A stretch of 42,199 bases of DNA from Kiloniellales bacterium (GTDB taxonomy: Bacteria; Pseudomonadota; Alphaproteobacteria; Kiloniellales; JAKSBE01): contig JAKSBE010000501.1 in the NCBI GenBank assembly GCA_022361275.1, forward strand, positions 1 to 42,199. The letters run 5' to 3'. Under the pieces are notes generated by a model. The model made no database searches, was not told the origin of the DNA, and worked only from the letters and a program-made list of their open reading frames with translations. Below, one piece after another: positions 7,916-15,940 of this stretch (the stretch's first letter is position 1; each line of letters starts with the position of its first letter). The translations under genes and the position numbers were made by a program.

Positions 7916-8488
7916 AGGAGACGACACGGGGTCGCGGCGACCTCGTATCTCCCTTTTCTAGCGACCCTTGTTGTCGGCGATCATCTGGCATGGCTCGGCC
8001 CGGTCGGGAAGTCGCCGGTGCCTCCTGGGGCCGTTTCGCCTATAGCGGGTGTTCGTCGATATGACGGGATGCTCATGCGTTCCCGGTCGTCCGGGCCCGA
8101 CAACCTATCCTGGCAACGCCCGTGCATGCCTCTCATTCCCGCCGCGGGCGCGGCCGCCCGTCGCGGTCGTGCCGGTCGCGCGCAGTCCGAATCGACCCCG
8201 GTCGGGCATCGAAGCCCCGCGGCGGCGACCCGCGAAGAAGAACGCCACAGGATCCGTGAGTTTCCGGCGGATCTCCCGCGGAGTCTGGAGGGTCCCTCTG
8301 ATGGGAGACGCCGATCTTCAGGCGGCTTTTCGTTTGTTTCCTTTTCGATCTTTCCGTCGAACTTTTCTGTCTCGGGTGCAGCCGAAAATGGTAGAACCTT
8401 GTTTCTACCGTATTTGGGTGAGGTAGCGGCTTTACAACGCGTCGAAGCCTGCTCTATCGTTACGTGCATAAGCTGGGAGGCTTAAAAA
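7916..8488. other. Intergenic region of about 570 bp, no convincing gene
   Basis: Open frames here on both strands have no recognisable domain and poor coding character. From about 8320 the sequence becomes richer in T than its surroundings (CTTTTCGATCTTTCC), as expected for a promoter zone ahead of 8489. The only distinct element is the palindrome at 8390-8409. A GGGAGG ribosome-binding site lies shortly before 8489. Confidence 0.5.
8390..8409. promoter_or_regulatory. Palindromic operator candidate upstream of the LVIVD gene
   Basis: GGTAGAA (8390-8396) and TTCTACC (8403-8409) are perfect 7-bp inverted arms with a 6-nt centre. The site lies about 80 bases upstream of the ATG at 8489 in a locally A/T-richer stretch. 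The symmetry and spacing suit a dimeric repressor. No regulator is encoded next to it, so its owner is unknown. Confidence 0.4.
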
Positions 8489-9952
8489 ATGAAATACTTC
8501 ACCCTGGCCGCTTTGGCGGCAGCGGTCACCTTTGCGATTTCCACCTCCGCGAATGCACACAGACCCGACGACTTCGATGGCGGCAAGACGGCGGACTTCC
8601 GTCTCATCGCGGCCAAGAACAAGGCCAAGCTCCTGGAGGCGCAGGCCGCCTCCGGCGCCAGCAGCCTGAGCGCCACCGCTGCCTTGAGCAGCGCGGCCAC
8701 GACGTCCACGGCGGCGAGGTCGAGCAGCCGTCGCTCGACCTATGCTCGATGCAAGCGCGGGCTTGCGGCGGGGATCTATCCCTGCAAGGACGTCGACATG
8801 CTTGCCCACGTCGACATCACCGAGCTGGGCGTCAGCTTCGTCAACGACATCTGGGGCTGGACCGATCCGAAGACCCGGCGCGAATACGCGCTCCTCGGGG
8901 CGACCGAAGGCACGATCGCCATCGACGTCAGCCGGCCGTGGCGGCCGAAGGTCGTCGGTTTCCTGCCCGCGGCGGCCCTGGACCCGACGCGGGAGCTCTG
9001 GCGTGACATCAAGGTCTACAAGGATCACGCCTTCATCGGCTCCGAGGCGGTCAACCACGGCCTTCAGGTCCTGGACCTGCGGACCCTCCGCGGTCTCGAT
9101 GGCCGAGACGGGCCGGTGATCCTGGAAAACGCCGCCCTGTACAACGAGTTCTCCAGCTCGCACAACGTCGCGATCAACGAAGACACGGGCTTCGCCTACG
9201 TGGTCGGGGCCAACACCTGTCGCGGCGGTCTGGAGATGATCGACATCTCCGATCCAAGCAACCCGACCAACGCCGGCTGCTTCAGCGAGCACGGCTACGT
9301 CCACGATACCCAGTGCGTGGTCTACAAGGGCCCGGACCGCAGGTATCGGGGACGCGAGATCTGCTTCAACTCCTCCGCCAATCGCGGCGGCGTGGACGGT
9401 GCGCCCTACTTCAACACGCTGTCCATCGTCGACGTCACCGACAAGGACGACGTGCAGGTCATTGCCAACCAGCCCTACGAAGGCGGCTTCGGCTACAGCC
9501 ACCAGGGCTGGCTGACGCCGGATCAGGCCTACTTCATCCACGACGACGAACTGGACGAGGTCTTCGAGTCGGTCGCGACCACGACGACCCGGCTCTGGGA
9601 TCTGCGCGATCTCGAGAACCCGGATCTCTTCGCCACGACGACCAACGGCCAGACCTCGATCGATCATAACCTCTATACGCGGGGCCGTTACTCCTACGCT
9701 TCGAACTACACCTCCGGCCTTCGGATCTTCGACATCAGCAAGGTCAGCGAGGGCCGCTACGACGAGGTCGCGTTCTTCGACATGTATCCCGAGAACGACA
9801 ACGCGACCTTCGAGGGCGGTACCTGGAGCAACTATCCCTACTTCAAGCGCCGCAACGTGATCGCCGTCAGCAGCATGGATCGCGGGCTCTTCATCCTGCG
9901 TCCCCGGCTGCGCTTCGGCGAAGACGACGGCGACGATGACGATGACGACTGA
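8489..9952 (+). CDS. Secreted choice-of-anchor-B family protein with LVIVD-type beta-propeller repeats
   Basis: A 487-aa exported protein. Residues 1-23 are a signal peptide ending SANA-H. A low-complexity Ala/Ser linker follows (about 45-85), then a beta-propeller-like region of LVIVD-type repeats: LQVLDLRTL, LEMIDISDPSNP, LSIVDVTD, LRIFDISK. The segments YSHQGWLTPDQAYFIHDDEL, SIDHNLY and WSNYPYF are typical of choice-of-anchor-B proteins. The family is known from sequence, but its biochemical role is not established. The C-terminus is polyacidic (EDDGDDDDDD), in place of a sorting anchor. GGGAGG lies upstream of the ATG. The two genes downstream encode other periplasmic proteins, so it may be a partner or substrate of the di-haem enzyme. 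Confidence 0.85.
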   Translation: MKYFTLAALAAAVTFAISTSANAHRPDDFDGGKTADFRLIAAKNKAKLLEAQAASGASSLSATAALSSAATTSTAARSSSRRSTYARCKRGLAAGIYPCKDVDMLAHVDITELGVSFVNDIWGWTDPKTRREYALLGATEGTIAIDVSRPWRPKVVGFLPAAALDPTRELWRDIKVYKDHAFIGSEAVNHGLQVLDLRTLRGLDGRDGPVILENAALYNEFSSSHNVAINEDTGFAYVVGANTCRGGLEMIDISDPSNPTNAGCFSEHGYVHDTQCVVYKGPDRRYRGREICFNSSANRGGVDGAPYFNTLSIVDVTDKDDVQVIANQPYEGGFGYSHQGWLTPDQAYFIHDDELDEVFESVATTTTRLWDLRDLENPDLFATTTNGQTSIDHNLYTRGRYSYASNYTSGLRIFDISKVSEGRYDEVAFFDMYPENDNATFEGGTWSNYPYFKRRNVIAVSSMDRGLFILRPRLRFGEDDGDDDDDD

Positions 9953-9972
9953 TAGACCTTAGGGTCCGTCAT

Positions 9973-10003
9973 GAGCCGGGACCGGTCCGGTCGGTCCCGG
10001 CTC
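9973..10003 (+). terminator. Strong hairpin after the LVIVD gene, terminator-like without T-run
   Basis: GAGCCGGGACCG (9973-9984) and CGGTCCCGGCTC (9992-10003) form a perfect 12-bp stem with a 7-nt loop, starting 20 bases after the stop. No T-run follows, so it may act as partial terminator or mRNA stabiliser rather than a full stop. It would lower expression of the two downstream genes relative to the LVIVD protein. Confidence 0.5.
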
Positions 10004-10063
10004 CCGTCGTCTGACGGTCGGGACGGTCGGTGGTCGCCCTCAGGTTCTTTTCTGACAGGTAGG

Positions 10064-10582
10064 ATGATGCTCCGGAGACTCTGGATGGCCGCGGCGTTCG
10101 TCGTCGTGCTGTCCTGCGGCCTGGCTTGGGCGCAGGTCGCCGAAGACGAGTTCGGCTTCCTGGAGAGGTGGGAAGTGCTGAGCGAAGAGGTTCGGCTCGG
10201 TCAGCAGAAGCTGACCGACCTGGGACTCCCGCTGGGATACGACACCGAAGTCAGCAAGGCGAGCGAGGCGGGCCTCTTCCGCGTCAGCGTTTCTCCCCAA
10301 AAGGCGCCGGCCCCCTTCAACGAAATCCACACCTGGCTGATCCGCATCGAAACCCCGAGCGGTGCGCCCGTCAGCGGCGCCAGGGTGAAATTCTACGGCG
10401 GGATGCCCCTGCACAACCATGGCTTTCCCACCGACCCGAGGATCACCGGCGAGGTCGAGCCCGGCACCTATGCCGTGGAAGGTATCAAGTTCAGCATGAC
10501 GGGCTGGTGGGCGCTGGCCATGGGGATCACCGCCGAGGAGAAGACCGACAAGGTCAGCTTCAACCTGCTGGTGGAGCCATGA
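10064..10582 (+). CDS. Periplasmic FixH/YtkA-like domain protein
   Basis: A 172-aa protein with a clear signal peptide (MMLRRLWMAAAFVVVLSCGL then AWAQ). The mature part has an immunoglobulin-like YtkA/FixH-type fold: HTWLIRIETPSGAPVSGARV, then MPLHNHGFPTDPRIT, then GTYAVEGIKFSMTGWWAL. The HNHG segment with a downstream Met resembles the possible metal-contacting part of this family. The chosen start is the first of two ATGs at 10064/10067; an in-frame ATG at 9971 would put 31 extra residues before the signal and lies in the hairpin. The stop overlaps the start of the di-haem peroxidase (ATGA), so the two products are probably made together. A role in metal or redox handling is inference. Confidence 0.8.
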   Translation: MMLRRLWMAAAFVVVLSCGLAWAQVAEDEFGFLERWEVLSEEVRLGQQKLTDLGLPLGYDTEVSKASEAGLFRVSVSPQKAPAPFNEIHTWLIRIETPSGAPVSGARVKFYGGMPLHNHGFPTDPRITGEVEPGTYAVEGIKFSMTGWWALAMGITAEEKTDKVSFNLLVEP

Positions 10583-11919
10583 GTTCGGTGACGATGGCGA
10601 GTCGCCGGTCCTTCGACGCACCAACCCCGTCCGCCCGCGGTCTCGACCACGACGGTCCGGGTTCGGCGAGACCGCGCGGGCGGTCGAGGTCGCTTTCCGC
10701 GGCCGTTCGTCCGGCACCGCGATGCCTGCTTCGGGTCGCCGTGGTGGTCGGCCTGTCTCTGCCGGCGCCGCTGGTCGCTGCCGACGATACGGCTCGGGAC
10801 TGGAGCCCGGCGGAGCTGCGCATGCTGCGCTCCTTGCAGCTGGGCAACCTCAAGCCGGTGCCCCCTGATCCCTCGAACCGATTTGCCGACGATCCCCGGG
10901 CCGCCGCTCTGGGAGAGCGGATCTTCTTCGATACCCGCTTCAGCGACAACGGGGCGGTCGCCTGCGCGACCTGCCATCGGCCGGAAAAGTACTTCACCGA
11001 CGGCCTTCCTCTGTCCAAGGGCATCGGCGAGACCAAGCGCGGCGCCCCCAGCCTGATCGGCACTGCCTACAGCCCCTGGCTCTATTGGGACGGCCGCCGG
11101 GACAGTCATTGGGCGCAGGCCCTGGTGCCCCTGGAGACGCCGGTGGAGCACGGCCTCGATCGCCGCCGGGTTCTCGGCGTCATCGCCGAAGACCCGGACT
11201 ATCGGGCCGCCTACGAAGAGATCTTCGGAAGTCTGCCCGGCGAGACCGATGACGAGGACCCGATCAACCGGGCCTTCGCCAACGTCGGCAAGGCCCTGGC
11301 CGCCTTCCAGCGCGGCTTCCTGCCCGCCCCCGCGCGCTTCGACGCCTACGTCAAGGCCCTGGGTGAGGGGGGCGGCGACGCGGAGCCGGATCTGAGCCCG
11401 GACGAGATTACCGGGCTCAAGCTGTTCATCAGCGAGACGACCGAATGCACGCGCTGTCACAACGGGCCGCTGTTCACCAACTTCGGGTTTCACAACATAG
11501 GTCTGATCCGGCTTCAGCGGGGCGTCAGGTCCTATGACGTCGGCCGTGTCCGGGGGGTCAAGCAGGCCTTGCAGGACCCTTTCCGCTGCGACGGTCCCTA
11601 TAGCGACGCCGGAGCCGGGCAGTGCGAGGAATTGGAGTTCGTCAGGACCTGGGGCGTCGAAATCTCCGGGGCCTTCAAGGTGCCGACCTTGCGCAACATC
11701 GCCGAGACCGCGCCTTACATGCACGACGGCCGCTTCCGGAGCCTGCGCGAGGTCCTCGAGCACTACCGCGAGGCACCGGGCGGTGCGCTGGGACACCAGG
11801 AGCTGAACCCGCTGGAGCTGACCGATCTTCAGCTCGATCAGATCGCCGCTTTCCTCGGCACCCTGACCGGCCCGGCGCCCGCCGCGCGCCCGGACGCGTC
11901 GAAGAGCGCGCCTCGGTAA
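10579..11919 (+). CDS. Di-haem cytochrome c peroxidase / MauG-family protein
   Basis: A 446-aa periplasmic protein with two c-haem sites, C129-A-T-C132-H133 and C290-T-R-C293-H294, and the family segment TAPYMHDGRFRSLREVLEHY near the C-terminus. The spacing of the two haem domains fits bacterial CcpA/MauG proteins. The N-terminus is long and Arg-rich before a hydrophobic export segment (about 49-68, LLRVAVVVGLSLPAPLVAA), so the true start may be a later codon. The ATG at 10579 is chosen because it overlaps the upstream stop, and an ATG at 10594 is possible. Members reduce peroxide or oxidise partner proteins. With the two preceding exported proteins it suggests a periplasmic redox-modification unit, which is inference. 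Confidence 0.9.
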   Translation: MSSVTMASRRSFDAPTPSARGLDHDGPGSARPRGRSRSLSAAVRPAPRCLLRVAVVVGLSLPAPLVAADDTARDWSPAELRMLRSLQLGNLKPVPPDPSNRFADDPRAAALGERIFFDTRFSDNGAVACATCHRPEKYFTDGLPLSKGIGETKRGAPSLIGTAYSPWLYWDGRRDSHWAQALVPLETPVEHGLDRRRVLGVIAEDPDYRAAYEEIFGSLPGETDDEDPINRAFANVGKALAAFQRGFLPAPARFDAYVKALGEGGGDAEPDLSPDEITGLKLFISETTECTRCHNGPLFTNFGFHNIGLIRLQRGVRSYDVGRVRGVKQALQDPFRCDGPYSDAGAGQCEELEFVRTWGVEISGAFKVPTLRNIAETAPYMHDGRFRSLREVLEHYREAPGGALGHQELNPLELTDLQLDQIAAFLGTLTGPAPAARPDASKSAPR

Positions 11920-11997
11920 CGGCGACGGCCTTGCCGCAAGCGAAGTCCTCGGGCCTATGACGGAGCTTCTGCTCGATCTGGTTTGAGCCTGCGGGCT

Positions 11998-12696
11998 TCA
12001 CTCCAGGGTGAGCAGCAGGATCAGCAGGAAGGCGAGGGGGACGCAGGCCAGGGCCACGTAGAAGAGCGCCTGGAAGCCGAAGAGGACGGTCGCCAGCACC
12101 GTGAGCAGCACGATGTTCAGGGAGAAGAAGGTCCTGTCCTCGTCCCGGCCCTGGACGGCCTCGCGCAGCATCCAGCCGATCCCGGGGACCAGGAAGACGG
12201 CCCGGAGCAGGAGCCGCCAAAGCTCCAGAACGCCGCGGCCGAGCGGTGACGTCTTCGGCGCCGTGGCGCCGACGCTGTCGCGCACCTCCTCCAGGCGCGC
12301 GGCTTCACCGCGGTGAATCGCCCAGGCGACGAGCAGCGCGACCAGGACAGGCAAGGGGATCAAGAGGGGCGGCGCGTCGTTGACGAGCATGTAGGGCACG
12401 CTGGCGGCCCCGATCAGGACCGCGAGCGGCGAGAGCCTCGCCAGGATCCAGCGCACCCAGCGGTTGGCGGGACGCTGAAAGGGATTCTCCCCGGCGATGC
12501 TGTTCGAGATGTGGCCCAGGTTCGCCAGGAAGAACCAGCAGACCAGAGGAACGGTCGTGGCGAACATCGCCACCGACATGGTCTGGGCGAAGCCGTGCTT
12601 CGGTCCCGGCAGGAAGAAGGCCCAGACGATCAGCCAGAACCCGTAGGGCAGCAGCATGAAGCCGCCGACGATGTAGGGAATGTGTCTGCCTTGCAT
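11998..12696 (-). CDS. Unknown integral membrane protein at the end of the cio operon
   Basis: A 232-aa protein with about six hydrophobic segments: GGFMLLPYGFWLIVWAFF, MSVAMFATTVPLVCWFF, two more around residues 75-125, one near 165, and a C-terminal LTVLATVLFGFQALFYVAL with LAFLLILLLTL. I do not recognise the family. The ATG at 12696 is preceded by AAGGCGG; a TTG at 12774 would add 26 very basic residues and is less likely. It lies about 106 bp after cioB on the same strand with no terminator visible between them, so it is probably co-transcribed. It is much too long to be a CydX/CydS subunit. It could be an assembly or accessory factor, but nothing in the sequence shows this. Confidence 0.75.
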   Translation of the reverse strand: MQGRHIPYIVGGFMLLPYGFWLIVWAFFLPGPKHGFAQTMSVAMFATTVPLVCWFFLANLGHISNSIAGENPFQRPANRWVRWILARLSPLAVLIGAASVPYMLVNDAPPLLIPLPVLVALLVAWAIHRGEAARLEEVRDSVGATAPKTSPLGRGVLELWRLLLRAVFLVPGIGWMLREAVQGRDEDRTFFSLNIVLLTVLATVLFGFQALFYVALACVPLAFLLILLLTLE

Positions 12697-12802
12697 GACC
12701 GCCTTACCAGATGACCTCGCCGTTGCGCGTCGCCGCTTTCGTAGCTGCTCTGCCTTCCGTCGCCCTTGTCTCAAGGTTCTTGGGGTTCTTACGGCGATCC
12801 GG

Positions 12803-13810
12803 TCAGTCGTATCTCAGCTCGGTCGCCTTGCCGCGGAACACCCGGTAGGCGAAGGCCGTGTAGCCGAGGATGATCGGGATCACGAAGAGCGTGCCGACCA
12901 GGATGATCATCAGGCTCTCGGGCGCGCTGGCGGCCTCCCAGATGGTCAGGCGCTCGGGCACCACGTAGGGATAGAAGGAGTAGGCGAGGCCGTTGAAGCC
13001 GAGGGCGAAGACCCCGACGGCGCCGGCGAAGGGCAGCCAGCTCCACTTGTCCTCGGCGCTGGGCAGGTGGCGCAGGGCGATCTCCAGCCCGATGAAGAGC
13101 AGACCGGTGACGATCGGCAGGGGGGCGAGCAGCACGATCTTGGGGAACTCGAACCACTTGTCGAAGATCCGCTCGCTGACCAGCGGTGTCGTGATCGAGA
13201 CCGCCAGCATGCCGAGGGCGGTGAACCAGAGCGCCCTGCGCGCCCAGGCGACCGCGCGCCGCTGCAGTTCGCCCTCGGTCTTGAGGATCAGCCAGCAGGC
13301 GCCGATGAAGACGTAGCCGGCGGCCAGGCAGATCCCGGTCAGGACCGCGAAGGCCTGGGCCTCGAGCGAGCGCTCCAGGCCCATGACGTAAAGGCCCAGC
13401 ATGTAGCCCTGGGACAACGCGGTCATGGCCGAGCCGAGGAAGAAGGCGCGGTTCCAGGAGCGCTTCTGCTGCAGGCGGACCTTGGCCCGGAACTCGAAGG
13501 CGACGCCGCGCAGGATCAGCCCGGCGAGCATCACCGCGACCGGGAGGTAGAGCGCGGTCAGGATGGTCCCATGGGCCAGGGGGAAGGCGACCAGCAGCAG
13601 GCCGACCGCCAGCACCAGCCAGGTCTCGTTGGCGTCCCAGAAGGGCCCGATCGAGGCGATCATGCGATCCTTCTCGGCGTCCTCGGCGCCGACGAAGAGC
13701 ATGCCGACGCCGAGGTCGTAGCCGTCGAGGACGACGTAGATCAGGATCGAGAGGCCCATCAGGCCGGCGAAGACGACGGGCAGCCAAATGCCGCTGTCGA
13801 GTGAGTCCAT
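12803..13810 (-). CDS. cydB: Cytochrome bd-type quinol oxidase subunit II (CioB/CydB)
   Basis: A 335-aa inner-membrane protein with about eight to nine helices. It begins with the family's N-terminal helix and VLDGYDLGVGML. GPFWDANETWLV and ILRGVAFEFR are conserved CydB/CioB segments. The length of about 335 aa and the short partner Q-loop suggest the cyanide-insensitive Cio branch. It forms the heterodimer with subunit I encoded just upstream on the minus strand. The two genes are separated by a 166-bp gap that contains a REP-like palindrome (13863-13949), which may allow different amounts of the two subunits. Confidence 0.95.
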   Translation of the reverse strand: MDSLDSGIWLPVVFAGLMGLSILIYVVLDGYDLGVGMLFVGAEDAEKDRMIASIGPFWDANETWLVLAVGLLLVAFPLAHGTILTALYLPVAVMLAGLILRGVAFEFRAKVRLQQKRSWNRAFFLGSAMTALSQGYMLGLYVMGLERSLEAQAFAVLTGICLAAGYVFIGACWLILKTEGELQRRAVAWARRALWFTALGMLAVSITTPLVSERIFDKWFEFPKIVLLAPLPIVTGLLFIGLEIALRHLPSAEDKWSWLPFAGAVGVFALGFNGLAYSFYPYVVPERLTIWEAASAPESLMIILVGTLFVIPIILGYTAFAYRVFRGKATELRYD

Positions 13811-13862
13811 CGCTTTGTCCTCTACAACGGGCCCCGATACGGTCAGGAGCCCTTGACGACGG

Positions 13863-13949
13863 TCATCCTTCGACAGGCTCAGGATGAGGCGAAATGCCTG
13901 AAACCGCTCGCCCTCATCCGCGCGGCGCGCCCTGTCGAAGGGTGAGGGC
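13863..13949. repeat. REP-like palindromic element between cioA and cioB
   Basis: TCATCCTTCGACAGGCTC then AGGATGA (13863-13887) forms a hairpin. CCCTCATCC and CGCCCTGTCGAAGGGTGAGGG (about 13911-13948) contain a second, related copy in opposite orientation, both built on the CCTTCGACAGG core. Elements of this kind are dispersed in many alphaproteobacterial genomes. The transcript of the cio operon must cross it. Confidence 0.75.
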
Positions 13950-13976
13950 GGCCGCCGGCACGATCTCGGCGGCCCG

Positions 13977-15344
13977 CTAGCTCGCTTTCATCGGGGCGGC
14001 CGGGACCGGGATCGCGCCGCCGCCGCCCGGTGCCTTCGGCCGGCTGGCGGCGGGCTTGCCCTTGCGGGCGATATAGAAGATCACGCCGATGTAGGCCGAG
14101 AGCAGCAGGGCGTAGAGGCTCAGGTACATGACCAGGGTGGTCGCGACGCTGCCCGCCGGGACCGCGGCGACCGCCTCGGCGGTCTTGAGCACGCCGGAGA
14201 CCAGCCAGGGCTGGCGGCCGATCTCGGTGACGTACCAGCCGGCCAGGGTCGCCACCCAGCCGGAGAAGGTCATGGCGAAGAGGCCGCGCGCGAGCCAGGG
14301 GCTGAGGTCGCCCCGGCGCCAGAACTGCCAGACGCCGAGCCAGGAGGCCGCCAGCATCAGCAGGCCGATGCCGACCATGATCCGGAAGCCGAAGAAGACC
14401 GGCGCGACCGGCGGGTGCAGGCCCTCGAAGTCGTTGAGCCCCGGCACGACGCCGGCCGGATCGTGCTTGAGGATCAGGCTTGCGCCCTTGGGGATGCCGA
14501 GCTCGAAGCGGTTGCTGCGCGTCTCCTCGTCGGGCAGGGCGAAGAGCAGCAGCGGCACCTCGCCGCGGGTCTCCCAGTTGCCCTCCATGGCGGCGATCTT
14601 CTGCGGCTGATGCTCCAGGGTATTGAGGCCGTGCAGGTCGCCGACGAAGATCTGCACCGGGATCAGGACCGCGCCCAGGGTCACGCCGCTGCGCAGGGCC
14701 GCCATGACCGCCGGCGTGCGGTCGTCGCGCAGCCAGCGGTAGGCCGAGATGCCGGCGACCAGGAAGGCGACGGTCAGGCCGGAGGCCAGCAGCATGTGGG
14801 TCAGGCGATAGGGCATGGAGGGATTGAAGACCACGGCCCACCAGTCCGTCGCGTGGGCCACGCCGTCGCGCAGCTCGAAGCCGGCGGGAGTGTGCATCCA
14901 GGAGTTCAGCGCGATGATCCAGAAGGCCGAGACCGTGGTGCCGAAGGCGACCAGGAAGGTCGCCAGGGTGTGCACCCGGTTCGAGACCCGGCGGAAGCCG
15001 AAGAGCATGATCCCGATGAAGACCGCCTCCAGGAAGAAGGCGGTCAGCACCTCGTAGGCCAGCAGGGGCCCCGCGATGTTGCCGACCCGCTCCATGAAGC
15101 CCGGCCAGTTGGTGCCGAACTGGAAGGACATGGTGATGCCGGAGACCACGCCGAGCGCGAAGGAGAGGGCGAAGACCTTGACCCAGAAACGGTAGGCCTC
15201 CATCCACTTCATGTCGCCCGTGCGGTTGTAGCGCAGCTTGAAGAACAGCAGAAGCCAGCCGAGCGCGATGGTCACCGTCGGAAAGAGGATGTGGAAGGAG
15301 ATGTTGGCGCCGAACTGGATGCGTGAGAGGATCAGGGCGTCCAT
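13977..15344 (-). CDS. cydA: Cytochrome bd-type quinol oxidase subunit I (CioA/CydA)
   Basis: A 455-aa inner-membrane subunit that binds the haems and oxidises quinol while reducing oxygen. H18 (NISFH) and H183 (YRLTH) match the haem-ligand histidines. E98 in LAYEVLTAFFLE matches the conserved proton-path glutamates. GLNTLEHQPQKIAAMEGNWE is the conserved periplasmic quinol-site region, and the Q-loop is short, as in CioA. GRQPW near the C-terminus is also conserved. The ATG at 15344 overlaps the regulator stop (TGATG), so it is coupled to its probable regulator. An in-frame extension to 15500 lies inside that gene and is rejected. The C-terminus is a Pro/Gly/Ala-rich tail. Confidence 0.96.
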   Translation of the reverse strand: MDALILSRIQFGANISFHILFPTVTIALGWLLLFFKLRYNRTGDMKWMEAYRFWVKVFALSFALGVVSGITMSFQFGTNWPGFMERVGNIAGPLLAYEVLTAFFLEAVFIGIMLFGFRRVSNRVHTLATFLVAFGTTVSAFWIIALNSWMHTPAGFELRDGVAHATDWWAVVFNPSMPYRLTHMLLASGLTVAFLVAGISAYRWLRDDRTPAVMAALRSGVTLGAVLIPVQIFVGDLHGLNTLEHQPQKIAAMEGNWETRGEVPLLLFALPDEETRSNRFELGIPKGASLILKHDPAGVVPGLNDFEGLHPPVAPVFFGFRIMVGIGLLMLAASWLGVWQFWRRGDLSPWLARGLFAMTFSGWVATLAGWYVTEIGRQPWLVSGVLKTAEAVAAVPAGSVATTLVMYLSLYALLLSAYIGVIFYIARKGKPAASRPKAPGGGGAIPVPAAPMKAS

Positions 15345-15931
15345 CAGGCGGTACCTTTCTCTTCGGTCTTGCCGGCCGCCTTGCGTCCCGGCAGGAGGGT
15401 CAGCCGGTCTTTCATTTCCAGGATCTTCTGGACCTTGGCGCCCAGGGAGAGGAGCTGGACCAGGCGCTCGGTGTCCAGGCGCTGGACGTCGGCGTACCAC
15501 TGGCTGAGCAGCTCGATCAGGTCGTGCAGCTCCTGCATGCGCGCCTGGGCGTGGCGCTCCTTGGCGGTCGCCGGCGACTGCATGAGGATCTCGCGCAGCA
15601 TCGAGAGGGTCGGGTCGACCTCGCGCTTCTTGCGCTCTTCGGCCAGGGTCCGGACGATCGTCCAGAGGTCATCCGGCGTCGTGAAGTAGTCCCGCCGGTC
15701 GCCGGGCACGCGGCGCAGACGGACCAGGTTCCAGGCCTGCAGCTCCTTCAGGCCCATGGAGACGTTGGAGCGCGAGAAGCTCAGCTTCTCGACGATCTGG
15801 TCGGCGTTCAGCGGCTCCGGCGAGAGAAAGAGCAGGGCGTAGATCTGTCCCACCGTGCGGCTGATGCCCCAGCGGCTGCCCATCTCGCCGAAATGCAGCA
15901 CGAAGGCCTGGGTGATCGCGGGTAAATCCAT
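15344..15931 (-). CDS. GbsR/MarR-type transcriptional regulator of the cio operon
   Basis: A 195-aa cytoplasmic DNA-binding protein. It has a winged helix-turn-helix of the GbsR/MarR type (COG1510-like): LNADQIVEKLSFSRSNVSMG then LKELQAWNLVRLRRVPGDRR and DYF, about residues 40-85. A helical dimerisation C-terminus follows. The ATG at 15931 has GGGAAAG upstream; longer frames to 16060 run through the A/T-rich promoter and are rejected. It is the first gene of the operon and overlaps cydA, so it probably regulates its own operon, perhaps through the palindrome at 15941-15956. The inducing signal cannot be read from the sequence. Confidence 0.85.
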   Translation of the reverse strand: MDLPAITQAFVLHFGEMGSRWGISRTVGQIYALLFLSPEPLNADQIVEKLSFSRSNVSMGLKELQAWNLVRLRRVPGDRRDYFTTPDDLWTIVRTLAEERKKREVDPTLSMLREILMQSPATAKERHAQARMQELHDLIELLSQWYADVQRLDTERLVQLLSLGAKVQKILEMKDRLTLLPGRKAAGKTEEKGTA

Positions 15932-15940
15932 GTCTTTCCC

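Noticed and set aside
7981-8485. Open frames on both strands in the 570-bp intergenic region
   Set aside because: Arg/Ser-rich, no domain, no ribosome-binding site, and the region has promoter-like composition before 8489.
8432-9667. 411-codon open frame on the minus strand across the LVIVD gene
   Set aside because: It mirrors the codons of a gene with signal peptide and clear family motifs; its product has no domain and is an antisense shadow common in GC-rich DNA.
12697-12802. CydX-like small subunit downstream of cioB
   Set aside because: No 30-50 codon frame with a membrane helix was found in the 106-bp gap; the next gene is a 232-aa multi-helix protein.
12313-15326. Long plus-strand frames across the cio operon
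   Set aside because: They lie antisense to cydA/cydB, are Gln/Asp/Gly-rich without motifs, and have no ribosome-binding site.
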